A DNA stretch of 64,000 nt, taken from assembly GCA_964017195.1 (NCBI GenBank), contig OZ024892.1, positions 17,073,371 through 17,137,370 on the forward strand. Reading direction: 5' to 3'. Origin of the DNA: Siderastrea radians. Taxonomy: Eukaryota; Cnidaria; Anthozoa; Scleractinia; Rhizangiidae. This document shows, one piece after another, positions 45,950-56,814 of this stretch (positions are counted from its first letter, which is position 1; every line of letters starts with the position of its first letter). The position numbers and the translations under genes were made by a program. The notes beneath the pieces were generated by a model that did not search any database, was not told where the DNA came from, and saw nothing but the letters and a program-made list of their open reading frames with translations.

Positions 45950-47008
45950 CATCTCATTCTCGAAATACAAAGCTTAAGTTCACTCTTTATTTAAAAGACC
46001 ATACTCTCTCTCTTGATTCAATTACCTCGTCGAAACTATACTGGAAACTCGTTCAGACTATTCAGATATATCCCTCTGCACGCCACAAATACACTACTTT
46101 GTTTAACGATTGTAACCTTGACTGGGAAGCAATCTATCTAATACCGCATGTAGTCACACTCGACACCAAAACGAAGATCTTTCAATACAAGCTGCTAAAT
46201 GGAATAATTTATACTAACAAATCTTTATACAAAATGAAATTGGCTGACTCGCCTCTTTGCTCTTTTTGCAACATTTCTGATGAATCCTCGAGCATCTCTT
46301 TTGCCATTGCAATTTCAGCATAGCCTTTTGGAGGTCTGTTATTCTATGGTTTAAGACTTTACACATTTATTTTGATTCTGATTCTCTCAATGATTATGAC
46401 ATCATTTTCGGTGTGACACAAAAGAGGTCTCACTGGCTTCTTTTAAATCACATCATCATTATTGAAAAACAGATAATTTATCGTAATCGCCTTAAGAATT
46501 CTTCTCCGTCTTTGTCTCATGTCATTGTCAAATTGAATTACATTGAATCCATTGAGCGATCAATTGCCATAAAGAACAACAGACTAAAAACCCACAATGG
46601 TAAGTGGAAGCCTTTCATTAACGCCTTTCAACACAACCTGTGAGAGTAATTTTACAATCTTTGTGTCTGGGAGAGTAGCAAAACATGCATGTATGTGTAA
46701 CATATAACAGTAGAGTAGTGTGATATGTAACGTATAACGTAGTGTAAGGTATAGGATGTAGAGTAGCAATAAAAGGTCTGTATGTGTATATAACGCATAA
46801 CGTATGCCTGTAACGTAGTAATATGAAATGTATAATCATATATTTATCTTCTGCTATATATATATTTTAGTTAAGTGATTTTTATATGTTATGGTTTTAT
46901 CATTGATGTAAATTTTTAAATCTATTTTAAATATTACTACTACGTTGTAAAGCGCCATGAGCCCTTGGATATGGCGCTATAGAAATGCTTATTATTATTA
47001 TTATTATT
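45950..47008 (+). mobile_element. LINE 3' end, 5'-truncated
   Basis: Frame 45950-46290 reads LDWEAIYLIPHVVTLDTKTK, FQYKLLNGIIYTNKSLYKMK, PLCSFC: the C-terminal region of an L1-like non-LTR reverse transcriptase protein with its zinc knuckle. A shift near 46290 moves the frame to LFCHCNFSIAFWRSVILWFK, HWLLLNHIII, KLNYIESIERSIAIKNNRLK, ending at 46641-46643. The 3' region closes with a stem (AGCGCCAT/ATGGCGCT, 46950-46979) and an ATT microsatellite tail, as LINE 3' ends do. Confidence 0.7.
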
Positions 47009-47059
47009 TATAAGGTAATGTAATGTATAGAATGTAGTGTATAAAGTGTCCTTTCTCAA

Positions 47060-47101
47060 TGCAATAAAAATGATAAAAAATAAATAAATAAATAAATAAA
47101 T
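47060..47101. repeat. AAAT microsatellite
   Basis: Run of AAATA/AAAT units. Confidence 0.9.
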
Positions 47102-48160
47102 CAAGCTTTTCTTAACAAGAGAACATAATTACGTTAATAAAATCTGTTCAAATGAATATCTGACTGTTGTTAGTCCCCTACAACACCTAATAATAACATC
47201 AACCAGAACCACAACGACAAAGGGTTTCTTACTACATACAACCGTAAAGTTCAACTAGGTGATTTTATACAAACAGTTTCCTGAAATATACTTTAACATC
47301 AAAATTGACCAGATTTGAGCGAGGATGTGCAAGGATTTATTGCAATTATAACTAAAAGCAATCTCGCTAACACTTTTCTCCAAATTTATTTTTAACTACA
47401 TTAGTATGTTTTGTTTACGTCTCCGATGTCGCGTCCCCGTATTCCCGGTGTCCATCCCCACATCCCACGTCCCCGAACACGCATCGTTGCATCCTTGTCC
47501 CTGAGTTCCCGTCCCAACAATGCAAACAATAATATTGCCAACAATGCAAACAACTTATCCTGTTAATATACGGCAAAATTTGGATACACTTGATAGCTTT
47601 TAGTGTTGTGGAACTCCATGTTGGTTCCAGTAACCTTAGAAAAAGTGAACGGATAACGGTTGTGCTTGAGTGACAACTACTTTACACCTATGTGTCGCCT
47701 CAGCTGTGCTTGAACTTTCAAAAGACTTTTTCAGAAGATAATCTCGGGATACGAGAACACCATCTAAGTTCATTTTGTTGAAAATAAATACTGCTTTCTT
47801 CATATTTGTGATTGCAACATCGATGAAGGTAGTCGTTTCCTTGAATTGATGGCCAAAGCTATTGTTTCGGATGATTTTGCTGGTATGATCCGTATGACCA
47901 TACCTTGGCTTTTTAGAAGTTGTTGTACTCCCCGGCTTAGTATGGAGGTGTATTTTTCTTCTATCGTTTCAACTGCAGCCTCCACTTCAGAATAAAATCG
48001 AGAAGTATCTCTCAATTGGGTCGGATTGTCCGTTTGAGACATATAATTCCCCATGATGAGAGGGAGGGTTTTCTCTAAAAGGCCTTCCGCCATCTTGAAT
48101 TTTCCCACAATAACATTGCGCACCCGTCACGACCGTTTCTAGGGGTGCGTTGGCCCCAGC
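47102..48160. other. Unassigned
   Basis: A minus frame at 47800-48123 is open for 107 codons but lacks a domain. The plus-strand gene relic begins near 48160. A CCCGT/CCCCGTATT-like series lies at 47420-47510. Confidence 0.35.
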
Positions 48161-50819
48161 GTGTCCATAACGATAGACAAGGGGTATACCGGAAAGCATT
48201 TGCTGAGTTATTGGCAACAGGTTCGGAGACTGTGCTATTACAACAAGAAAGGAGAGATACGAAAGGAGCCAATCCATCCGCTGGGCTACTCCACTGATTC
48301 CACTGTGTTTTCACTATCGGCGGCAGTTCATTTGATGACACCGCGTCCAGAAGATGTTGCCAATGGTGTTCCATCACCTTGGACTCAATGTTGAAGACGA
48401 GAAATTTCTAGCACCATACTACTGGTTTCTTCCTACAATCTGTTACCTGGATTATGACCACGAGCAGAGGCTGTTTTTAAAGAACCTTAAACATGAGATA
48501 AAGCAATTAATTATCTGGAAAGAGGAAGGTTGTACCACGCGAATCGCATCAATTCAACATCCAAAAGATATTAGACAGCGATGCCAAGAAAAAGGGCTAG
48601 ACTCCGGTCTCAAAGACCTTATTCTGACCTGTTTTTGTGATCAAAACTCTGATGCCCGCAAACGACTGTTCACAGAACGGGTTGCCGATCTCCTTGACAC
48701 CCATGTGCATGGCTCGTTCCGTGTTTCACTTGATTGAACTATTCAGGAAGCCCAATGTCAGTCCGCCATTTGAAGTGCAAAGGTCAGTTTCTTGTGGCAT
48801 AACTATTTTGCGTTTGTGGAAAAAAGTCATCAAGCTTCAGAAACTACTCCTCCATTCGAAACCTGGTGCCAAAAAGGCACCAGCAAACAGGGGACATTTT
48901 GTGACCCGAGGATGTTATTTAATGGCTGAAATCTTATTTGCAGCTGCTACCTTACACAAACTTGCGATGTTTCTGCACTTTCCCAGCAAGGCTGACGCAT
49001 GGGCTTCACCTTACAACTCAGGAACGAAAACGACTGAGAGGATAATCAGCGAGTTGCAAGGAAAAACAACAGAACTGCAGTCTCTTGATCCACAGCCAAT
49101 GTTTGGAGACATGCTTGACAAGAGTGCGAAGGTGCAGTTCAATTTAAATGCTAAGAGAAGGATTGGAGCCGCCGGTATTAACATGAAATCGTCTTCAAAG
49201 AGGAAGCAAAGGGCCTTTACATTTAAGTCCTGTGAGAGAACGACAGAATCAGCACAACGACACGAAGCCACTACATACACTGCTTTCAGGGAGATGCAGA
49301 AGAAAGCGCACCATAGAGAGGTGAAAGATGGACAAGACCTTTTTGAAAAATACATGCCTCGGTTCTGTGTTGATCTCCTCAACGACAATGGCAGTTAGGA
49401 TTTGTCATACAAATGTGAACACCCTAGTGGCTTGCAGATAGTTAATGTACAACTACCCACAAACTACAACAAACTCGATCTGGACGTCAGTGCAGGATCT
49501 CTCGTGGAAGACACTGAACTTGAATTGCTGAAGGAACATGATGAAGAGGAATGTGAGAGGCCAGTAAGCCATAGCCGAACCTCAAAGGATGATCCTCTTG
49601 ACCTAGAGCAGGAAGTCTTAAAGCAAGAACAACAAGCACCTTCCAAAAGAGAAAAATGAATGATTTCAAAGATGGAGCAAGAAACACCAAACCACATACA
49701 TATAAGTCAAGCAATTAAACTGTTATTACCAAGAGAGTATATTGCCAGATGCCGGCAGAAAAGACATTGGGCTTCAAAGTTTTTATCTGGTAAAGAATCC
49801 CTAAATCTTGAACATGATATATTTGTGTTTGGAAATGTTGCCGTCAAGAGAATCAAGGAAGGCATCAACTCCTATTTGATTTCCTGTGTAGAGCGAATTG
49901 AGTTAATCAAGGTTGGAACAGAGGTCTTAAGCTTCAAGCTAAAAGACAATCCACCAGTGCGATTAAGAGGTGCATTGTATATTCGCGTCAAGGGCGATAA
50001 TGCTAAAGATGAATACCAAGTTGGAGAGGAAATACTTCTGATGCATTGGAGGTCTCCTTGTGGAGTTTTGAGTCCATTTGAGCTGCTTCCCGTTGCAGAA
50101 AGTCCCGGTCTCTACGTATTGCATGAAGAATCAAAGAAGTGGCTAGAAGAATTAGGCTATGTTCCATTTGCTGAAATAATGGATAGTCCAGAAGAAGGTG
50201 CGGAGATATCTCCCCAGGTTCAGGAACTTGAAGATGGATTTTATGAACATTTAAGGGCTATGGACCCAAAGACGATATGTGGTTGCCAGCTTCGCCATTC
50301 AACAGAACAGTATCTTTTCAGACAACAACACGGTTCGGGTAAAAGAGAAAGTACAAGACAAGCGAAGACGGTTCTGTCAAGCGTATTGTGCCACCAACGA
50401 AAAAGGCGCCTAAATCATCAGAGGAAAAGCAGGAAAAGCAGGGTGCTAAGCTTCACAGAGATGACAGAGGGGTAAAGGTGGCACACAAAGCAGAAAAAGA
50501 TGTTAAACGGCCTAAAACAAGCGGAAACCATCAAGACCTTAAGTGTTCTGCAAGAGAATGTTCCCCACGAAAGGAAAAGGGCAAATCTTTCCGATCGAGT
50601 CTGTCCAGCATTCAACACGAATGTCATGCGATGAAGAAGGAATATAGCTCCCCAAACAACATGGCAATGTTATCAGTTTGGCCAGTGATGACAGTGACGT
50701 TAGTGACACAAGCAACAAAGATGAACACGATGTCGAGAAGTCTATACTAAAGGACCTTTAATTTTAAGCAGGTATGACACACCAAGAACGGTGGGAAGAG
50801 AGGTGCGAGAAGAAGAAAG
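48161..50819 (+). pseudogene. Large decayed transposon-type gene, N-terminal and middle parts
   Basis: Successive frames join logically: LGYSTDSTVFSLSAAVHLM (48161 frame), shift near 48370, FLAPYYWFLPTICYLDYDHE and ARKRLFTERVADLL (48354 frame), shift near 48715, VFHLIELFRKPN onward (48637 frame). The last frame runs to 50475 through two in-frame stops (TAG 49396-49398, TGA 49657-49659), with TKTTERIISELQGKTTELQS, SQAIKLLLPREYIARCRQKR and SLNLEHDIFVFGNVAVKR. A shift near 50390 leads to a lysine-rich frame to 50750. I recall these blocks from a repeated anthozoan gene of unknown function. Its end encodes a protease (next entry). Confidence 0.55.
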
Positions 50820-51362
50820 GTGGTGAAAGGTGTAGTAATCAAATTGCTTATAAACAAGTACTGTGATGCAGCAAATGGACGCCATGGAAGGGACCTCTTC
50901 GCCATGTTCCCCAGCGATATGTCCACGAAATTCCGAGAAAGTGCAGTCCACAATTTATGCGCTACTGCCGACCTGAGAACTGTGGAGATCATATTTCTAC
51001 CCATGCGTTTACATGGTAATCACTAGGGACTTCTTGTGTTTGATGCCAGTAATTGCTCCATAGAGTATGACGACGGATTTCACTTCCCTGTTACCGTATG
51101 TATTCAGGAACTGGTTGACAAGACGTTAACATCCTTACATGAGATGACTGGTCTTCTACGCTTCCAGCGACCAATCTGGAGCAGAATGCACAGGTTTTGA
51201 GTGCCAGTGCCAGATCAACCAATTAGCTCAGGCAGTTGCAGAGTGGGAGTGGTTTATTATGTACGAGACTTTTGCAGAGGTTTCCAGGCCAACTTCACAT
51301 GGACATTCGAAGCCTCTCCAATGCTGCAAGCACAGCTCATGACTGATTTACTTTATGGGTAA
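50820..51362 (+). pseudogene. Ulp1/C48 cysteine protease domain, broken
   Basis: One register from 50820 to TAA 51360-51362: the helix KYCDAANGRHGRD, IFLPMRLHGNH, then TAG (51024-51026) where tryptophan is expected, GLLVFDASNCSIEYDDGFHF, a further TGA (51198-51200), then SSGSCRVGVVYYVRDF. The C48 triad is visible: His 51021-51023, Asp at 51069 or 51072, Cys 51237-51239. Ulp1-type proteases cut ubiquitin-like proteins, and such domains are carried by several eukaryotic DNA transposons. Both stops are single-base changes from TGG and CGA. It continues the large gene upstream. Confidence 0.7.
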
Positions 51363-52032
51363 ACCTATCGAACATTGTTACCAATGACTTCAAAAAGCAC
51401 ATTTTAGAGTTTTCTGAAAGAAGTAGCAATAATGGGTACTTAAAGGGTCTAAAGATCAATAAACATTTGGTTTTTGTTTTCCTTTTTAATTATCACACAG
51501 TTGCAAGTTTGCCATGAAAAATGTCCCCGTGTTTTTCACAACTTAAGCTTGTTAATTCAAAGTAGCCACAATTTGCATGTGTCCTTGCAATGTTAATGGA
51601 AGAACTAGCTTAAGAAAAACCTTCCGGTTTCGACAGCCTATTACTGGCGAAGAAGAAGTTTCTTTCCTCGCCAGCTTCAAGGATAAAAGTACACAGTACG
51701 AAGACAAGTGGCTTATTGGTGTTTTCAAAAATTGCCAAGCAGCACGAGAGAACTGAAAGGGACTTAAGATCAAGGAATCTGAGCAATTCTAAACAAATTA
51801 CAGTAGTGACAAAGTAGTAGTCGAATTAACTAAAATATCCCAAGAACAGATTAAACCTGCAAAATAACAAAACAGTCAATAGGGGCACGGACGACCAAAA
51901 TTGGGCACAATCAATACGGACTGCATTCAGGTAAATTCTCGTTTGTTATGTGGCCGTATTTTTTCCAAGAAAAGATTGTTTGAAATTCTGAATATATGAA
52001 ATTCATATATTTGAACTGCGGAATGAAGAAAT
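51363..52032. other. Unassigned
   Basis: No open frame with motif; no repeat seen. Confidence 0.4.
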
Positions 52033-52132
52033 AAATGTAAAGAAGATCCTCCCGGCAAGCTTGATTTTTTCAGGCTTTCTTTTCGCAACTGCATAAGTTG
52101 CGTTAATGACTGCGAGGATCTTCTTTACATTT
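52033..52132. repeat. 100 bp hairpin element
   Basis: Arms AAATGTAAAGAAGATCCT (52033-52050) and AGGATCTTCTTTACATTT (52115-52132) are exact complements; the centre has a second small stem around GCAACTGCATAAGTTGC. Confidence 0.85.
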
Positions 52133-52254
52133 AAAAGATTGTTTCTCTGTCAATTTAAAGTAAAAAGAGCTCGTTTCTAAAACACTGTGATATAAACTGT
52201 AAGTCCCTTATAAAGGGGACATTTTTACCTGATAGGAATAAAGGAATATGTAAA

Positions 52255-53115
52255 AGGCAATCAGTTAATTGCCATCGATTGCTATTGGCCAATCGATGAC
52301 CAATCGATAATCACAAGCTCGAGTCCTCTAATTGCTATCGATTGCTATCGATCACAATCGCATTCTGCAATCGATTAATATTGACTGTCATTTCCTGTCA
52401 AGCTGTTTGTTTTCAATCAACTTTCGATCAGTTACTTAGTTCCGCTCGTGGTCGCGTACATGTCTGGTGGCTTTTGGTCCGTCTTTTGTACAAATAACCC
52501 GGTTAACATGTGTCAGGTTATTTTGAATATCCAGCGGGTTGAAGTTAAGGGTTATCACGAGTGCCCTTTCTCTGTTGAAGTTGGCGAGCGATTCGTTGCT
52601 CAGAAGAAGAGAAGAGATCGCAGGAATGTGTTGAAAGTGGTCGATTCGATCCACAATCGTGGTCAACTTGGTCTCCTCCAACGGGAATAAGTAGCACCAC
52701 TGTGGCCTTTAAAAACGACATTTTAGTGTAAGTTGTATCAGTTGTTATTCTTGCTTGTTTTTTATCCTGGATATCAGGCTCTCCTTTCCAATGTCCTCTC
52801 CTCGTGGCTTTACCATTTAAAGTCTGGCATAAAGCTCAAAGTAGCGTAATTGCGTTCGTAGTTTCTTTGGCCACCCTAGATACGTACTCTGCAATTTTAA
52901 CTACTGTTACGTAATTTCATTTCACCGTATTTCTTATGTAAAACTTTTTCATTTTGACCTCCCAAAAAAATATGGAAGTCGATGATAATCGATGACATCC
53001 GATAACAAGCGATGGCACTTAATACAAATTTTTTGGCCATCGATTTCTGTTATCAATCGTTTAATTGTTATCGATTGCCATCGATTGTTACTGATTGTCA
53101 TCGATTGATCAGGCC
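52255..53115. mobile_element. Element bordered by ATCGATTG repeats
   Basis: A left block (52262-52385) and right block (52978-53108) each hold eight or more ATCGAT/ATCGATTG hexamer to octamer units, in mixed orientation, around a 590-base centre with a HIRAN-like fragment. Dense repeats at both ends with clean sequence between look like subterminal repeats of a transposon. Exact ends and target duplication were not found. Confidence 0.5.
52440..52735 (+). pseudogene. HIRAN-like fragment (tentative)
   Basis: Plus frame: VEVKGYHECPFSVEVGERFV, then RDRRNVLKVVD, RGQLGLLQRE, a TAA, then VAPLWPL in register. A GYH start, VGE...FVA, a basic loop and QLGxLQREL resemble HIRAN domains, which bind 3' DNA ends in SNF2 helicases. 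It is too short and diverged to be sure. Confidence 0.35.
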
Positions 53116-53133
53116 GGGCTTTAAATTATTTAA

Positions 53134-53493
53134 GGACGGTGCCTCCTTTTGATACTACGCATATCTTCTGCGCATCTCGGGATATTCAAGTTTCTTAAGG
53201 GATTTGCCCGTAAAACAACAATGTTTTTGCGCAGTTTATGACTATGTGGAAAACGTCGATCTTAGCAAGGGCTATCAGAATCCAAAAAGAAAACTGGGGG
53301 TAACCACGCATTTTTCACAGATAACTGAGCTTAAACTTGGAAAGAAATTGCCATACATTCTTTGTATTTTAGCGCTTTTTTGGAACTATGGTTAATTATC
53401 TCTGAAAAATGCGTGGTTACCCTTGCTAAGATCTACTTTTCCCCCATAATCATAACCTCTGCAAAAATACATCTGTATTAGGAGGCACCATCC
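53134..53493. mobile_element. 360 bp TTAA MITE, copy 2
   Basis: Same family as 31598-31987, in opposite orientation: ends GGACGGTGCCTCCTTTT and (inverted) GGATGGTGCCTCCTAAT. Left duplication TTAA 53130-53133; right duplication is CTAA, one base changed. Confidence 0.85.
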
Positions 53494-53497
53494 CTAA

Positions 53498-54099
53498 CTT
53501 AAGCGTCTCCCTCACAGCAATGAAACCTTTAACTAAGGGTGGATTTATTCGCAGCATTCACATATACTTTTCGCATTCTAACGTGTAAGACGTTTCAAAT
53601 AAACGATTTGATAACTTAAGACCCCATAAACTATCCGTGCAAGACGCCAGTATGTTCACAAGGGTAATGTTGCTACGTGTACGGTAACTTTGGCCGACCT
53701 TTAATGCGTCGAAATAGAGAAATTAAACGAAGGTACTTGAACTCTGCAGAGAGTGAAAAAAATACTCGTACTTGGACACGAATACGGTCGAGGAGCCGAC
53801 TAAGTGAGTATAGCTGTGATATATATCTACTGATGGCGTTACTCACTTCCACCATATATGTTAATACTCATGGAGAGAATCGGAAAAAGGGGCTGGTAGG
53901 CTACTTAAGCCGTTTTTCAGAAACAGTGTAAGCCGAGCTTAGAGTCATGACTGTGTGCTGTGAAAGAAAAGTCTATGACATAGAACTGTTGTAACCTTTG
54001 AAGAATACTTCAATTTGCAATAAATCTGCTTGTTGCTGTTACTGACAATCTACGTTCTGTCTACAAACGAATTACTCCTAAACAAAACTCGTAACACCT
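53498..54099. other. Unassigned
   Basis: A short arginine-rich frame (53677-53931) has no recognisable domain. Confidence 0.4.
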
Positions 54100-55085
54100 A
54101 TGTTGGCTATCAGTTACTGCAAGTTGAGATGCCATCCCCTGACAGCCCAGAGGCACCCCATCGATTTTTTTCTCACGATCAATTACCTCCATACATTTAT
54201 CAGCAGTTTAAGTGAGAAGACTGTGCCACTACGTGAATTGCTACGAAATGACAAACACACACTGCAGTTGGATGCATCCCAGCAACGAGCTTGAAGACAG
54301 ACATCTCATAACCACCAGTCCTCACGTACTTTGATGCCTCAAAGCCTGTCAAACCGTCTGTTGAAGGGTACCATGTAGCTTATGCATAACGAAACTCAAA
54401 ATGCACAAACCGACAAGGACTACTTCCTGCAACGTTTATGTCTAAAAAATGGGCGAGAAACCATTATCAAGAAGGATCACAACTCTCTTACTGCAATTGT
54501 TAAAAAGCTTCTTTACGCAACTCCTACCCTCCCTACAAAGTATGCTCTTATGGCTCCAGAGGTAAAATTTGAAGTTCATTTACAAAAAGGGACAGAGCTC
54601 TAATTGAAGATCCTGTTATGCAGAAGGTGGCCCATTACTGGCCAGATTTCATATCACTTTGCCTTCCATGGGATTTCCAGCAAGCAACTGACCGACAATT
54701 TGGAAGCAGAGAATTTGGAACCTTTGCCATGAATGGAGCTTTGAGCACGACACTAAGAGCAGCAGTCATTTCCCTCAGGCTAATGGCGTGGTAGAAAATT
54801 CATTGAAACAACCCAAGATGCTGGTTGACAAATGCAGGACGTTCTGACCCACAGCTACCGCCCCTACATTGTGCAAGCTGGAGGAAAGGCGTACTGTAGA
54901 AACCAAAGGCATCTCCTTGCTGTTCCAGAACACGTTTCTGTTCAGCCTACTACTGCTCCTCAACAGCCTCCTACAGCGAACAAACAAAAGGATGCACCCT
55001 CTTTCTTTACTTTTGACTCTCCAACAGTAGGACCTCAAGACCAAATCCAAGATACCAAGACTTTGTTACTTGACGTGAGAACATA
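54100..55085 (+). pseudogene. Ty3/gypsy pol relic
   Basis: Pieces in order: FISSLSEKTVPLRELLRND (end of the reverse transcriptase/connection region, about 54180-54290), KDHNSLTAIVKKLLYATP and VKFEVHLQKGTEL (RNase H region, 54470-54600). Then come integrase remnants with SSSHFPQANGVVENSLKQ (catalytic Glu, about 54755-54805). The last piece is YIVQAGGKAYCRNQRHLL (C-terminal region, about 54860-54925), ending at TAA 55084-55086. The N-terminal two thirds of the integrase is deleted and frames shift repeatedly. No LTR was recognised downstream. Confidence 0.65.
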
Positions 55086-55086
55086 A

Positions 55087-56392
55087 CATTGACTTCTATT
55101 TGGGAGAAACTTAAACATTGACATTGTCAAAGCTGACGTCACTAAAGATACTTAAACAAGTTCGAACGGACTAAATTTTTTCTGAAAATCCCACCTCCAA
55201 AGTGCAACCGTGGGACCCTCCCACACACACCCACCATAAAAATATTAGCAGCATAAAAATATTTGCAGCATAGAAATATTAGCATCTATTCGCATTCGTT
55301 AGAACGCATCCTAATCTTGGTGTTCCTGTCACAAAGGCAGGATTTTTCGAGCTGTTGCAGGCTACGTGATTAGCCGCCCCTACTGATTTTTGCAGAGGTA
55401 TCTCGACTCTAGCAAACTGGACTGGTTTTCATTTCGTTTGTGCAAGCCTACTTTTCGTGCAAGTATGAGTTATGCTTGAGGTCACATATCGATTTTTTCT
55501 TTGCTGTCCGACATTTAGGGGGGTTTAAAACAGACTTCTTGCTCGGCAAGCCTGGCAATGTTGTGAAATAATGACTTGGTTTCATTACAAGAAAGGTAAC
55601 ATTACAATATAAACAGTCGTTTCAGTCATGTTATTACAGTTGATTAACCTCTTAACCTGACTTAAGGGCTTGAGATTTTTCTGCATTATTAATCATAATG
55701 AACACATTCTGTTAAAAATTTCACTTCTTGCACTTTCTCGTATCATTACAGTTGGTTAAAAGTTTTCAGGCAAGCCGGCCACATCAATAATGAGACTGTT
55801 TTAAAGAGACAAAAGATAATACTACAATATCAACAGTTCAACTTCGATTTCAAATGTTGTCTATTTAAATTCACTGGTTACTGTTACTACAAGTTTCTGA
55901 TGTTTTGCAATCCTGTAGCTGGGCGTGGCAGGCACTAGAAAGTGGAGCACGAAAACACAAAGTGGGAATGGATTAGGTAGCTTTCCTTTCCTCGTGTTCT
56001 GTGCTCGGCTAACGCACTTCACACAATCCCTGCAGGCTACCTACTGGTATTCCCACTTTGGAAAGAAGACTAATGCAGTTTACTACTAACACTAGTAACA
56101 ACCTAATTGCCTATGCCATCTTTGACTACTCTCCGATAATCAATGCCAACATCACAGGCAGCCCATGTTCTTGATACTAGAGCATGAGGAATTCATAATT
56201 TAATGATTAATGCAAGCGATGTGGTTCGGACGTGACCCCACGACGGAAGCGCTGCAGTGTCACAGTGAGGACAGTTGAGAATTTCAAATTATAAGACATA
56301 TGGAGTTTAAAGCAGTGCGGATTTGACGCTGTACTCTAATTCGATTAAAGGAACAGAATAAACTCACCCTGTGTATATGAGTCAGCATTTTT
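55087..56392. other. Unassigned, with a small tandem repeat
   Basis: A 16-18 bp repeat of AGCATAAAAATATTNGC occurs three times at 55230-55290. Otherwise nothing recognised. Confidence 0.4.
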
Positions 56393-56660
56393 GTCGAGGG
56401 AGAAGTGTCGAGGGAGAAGTGTCGAGGGTCAAGGGTCCCTTCTTATAAAAACAACACAACACAATAACCTGATTTACATGACAAGCGTTTGGGTATGGCA
56501 CCCCTAAATGTTGGCACACGGGCCGCTAATTTACGGCATGGCACTCCTGAATTGTGTCATGTAAATGCATATTTATGGGCAAGGGTGCCAAAAAATTCAG
56601 GCGGGCCGAGCACTCCTGAAATAGGCCCCCCGGAGTGCCATGCCCGAATTCGAATGGGTT
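56393..56660. repeat. GTCGAGGGAGAAGT and GGCACTCCTGAA repeat cluster
   Basis: Three tandem copies of GTCGAGGGAGAAGT at 56393-56430, then repeated GGCACTCCTGAAT-like blocks in both orientations at 56495-56650, ending GGAGTGCCATGCCCGAATTC. Possibly a short foldback element starting near TTACATGACAAGCG (56472). Confidence 0.5.
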
Positions 56661-56814
56661 TTCGACCGTTTCTTGGCGATTCTTCCAGAACTTCACAAGA
56701 TGGCTTCCGAAAACAAACAGGGTGTTCGTGGTCGCGGTATCAGTTGGTAATCCAAGCAACCGAAAGCACGCAGTAGTCAAAGAAATCAAGCAACTATGCA
56801 ACCTTTAATGATAT

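Noticed and set aside
50820..51362. Viral adenain-type protease
   Set aside because: It continues a large transposon-type gene in register and has the spacing of cellular/transposon C48 domains; no viral genes nearby.
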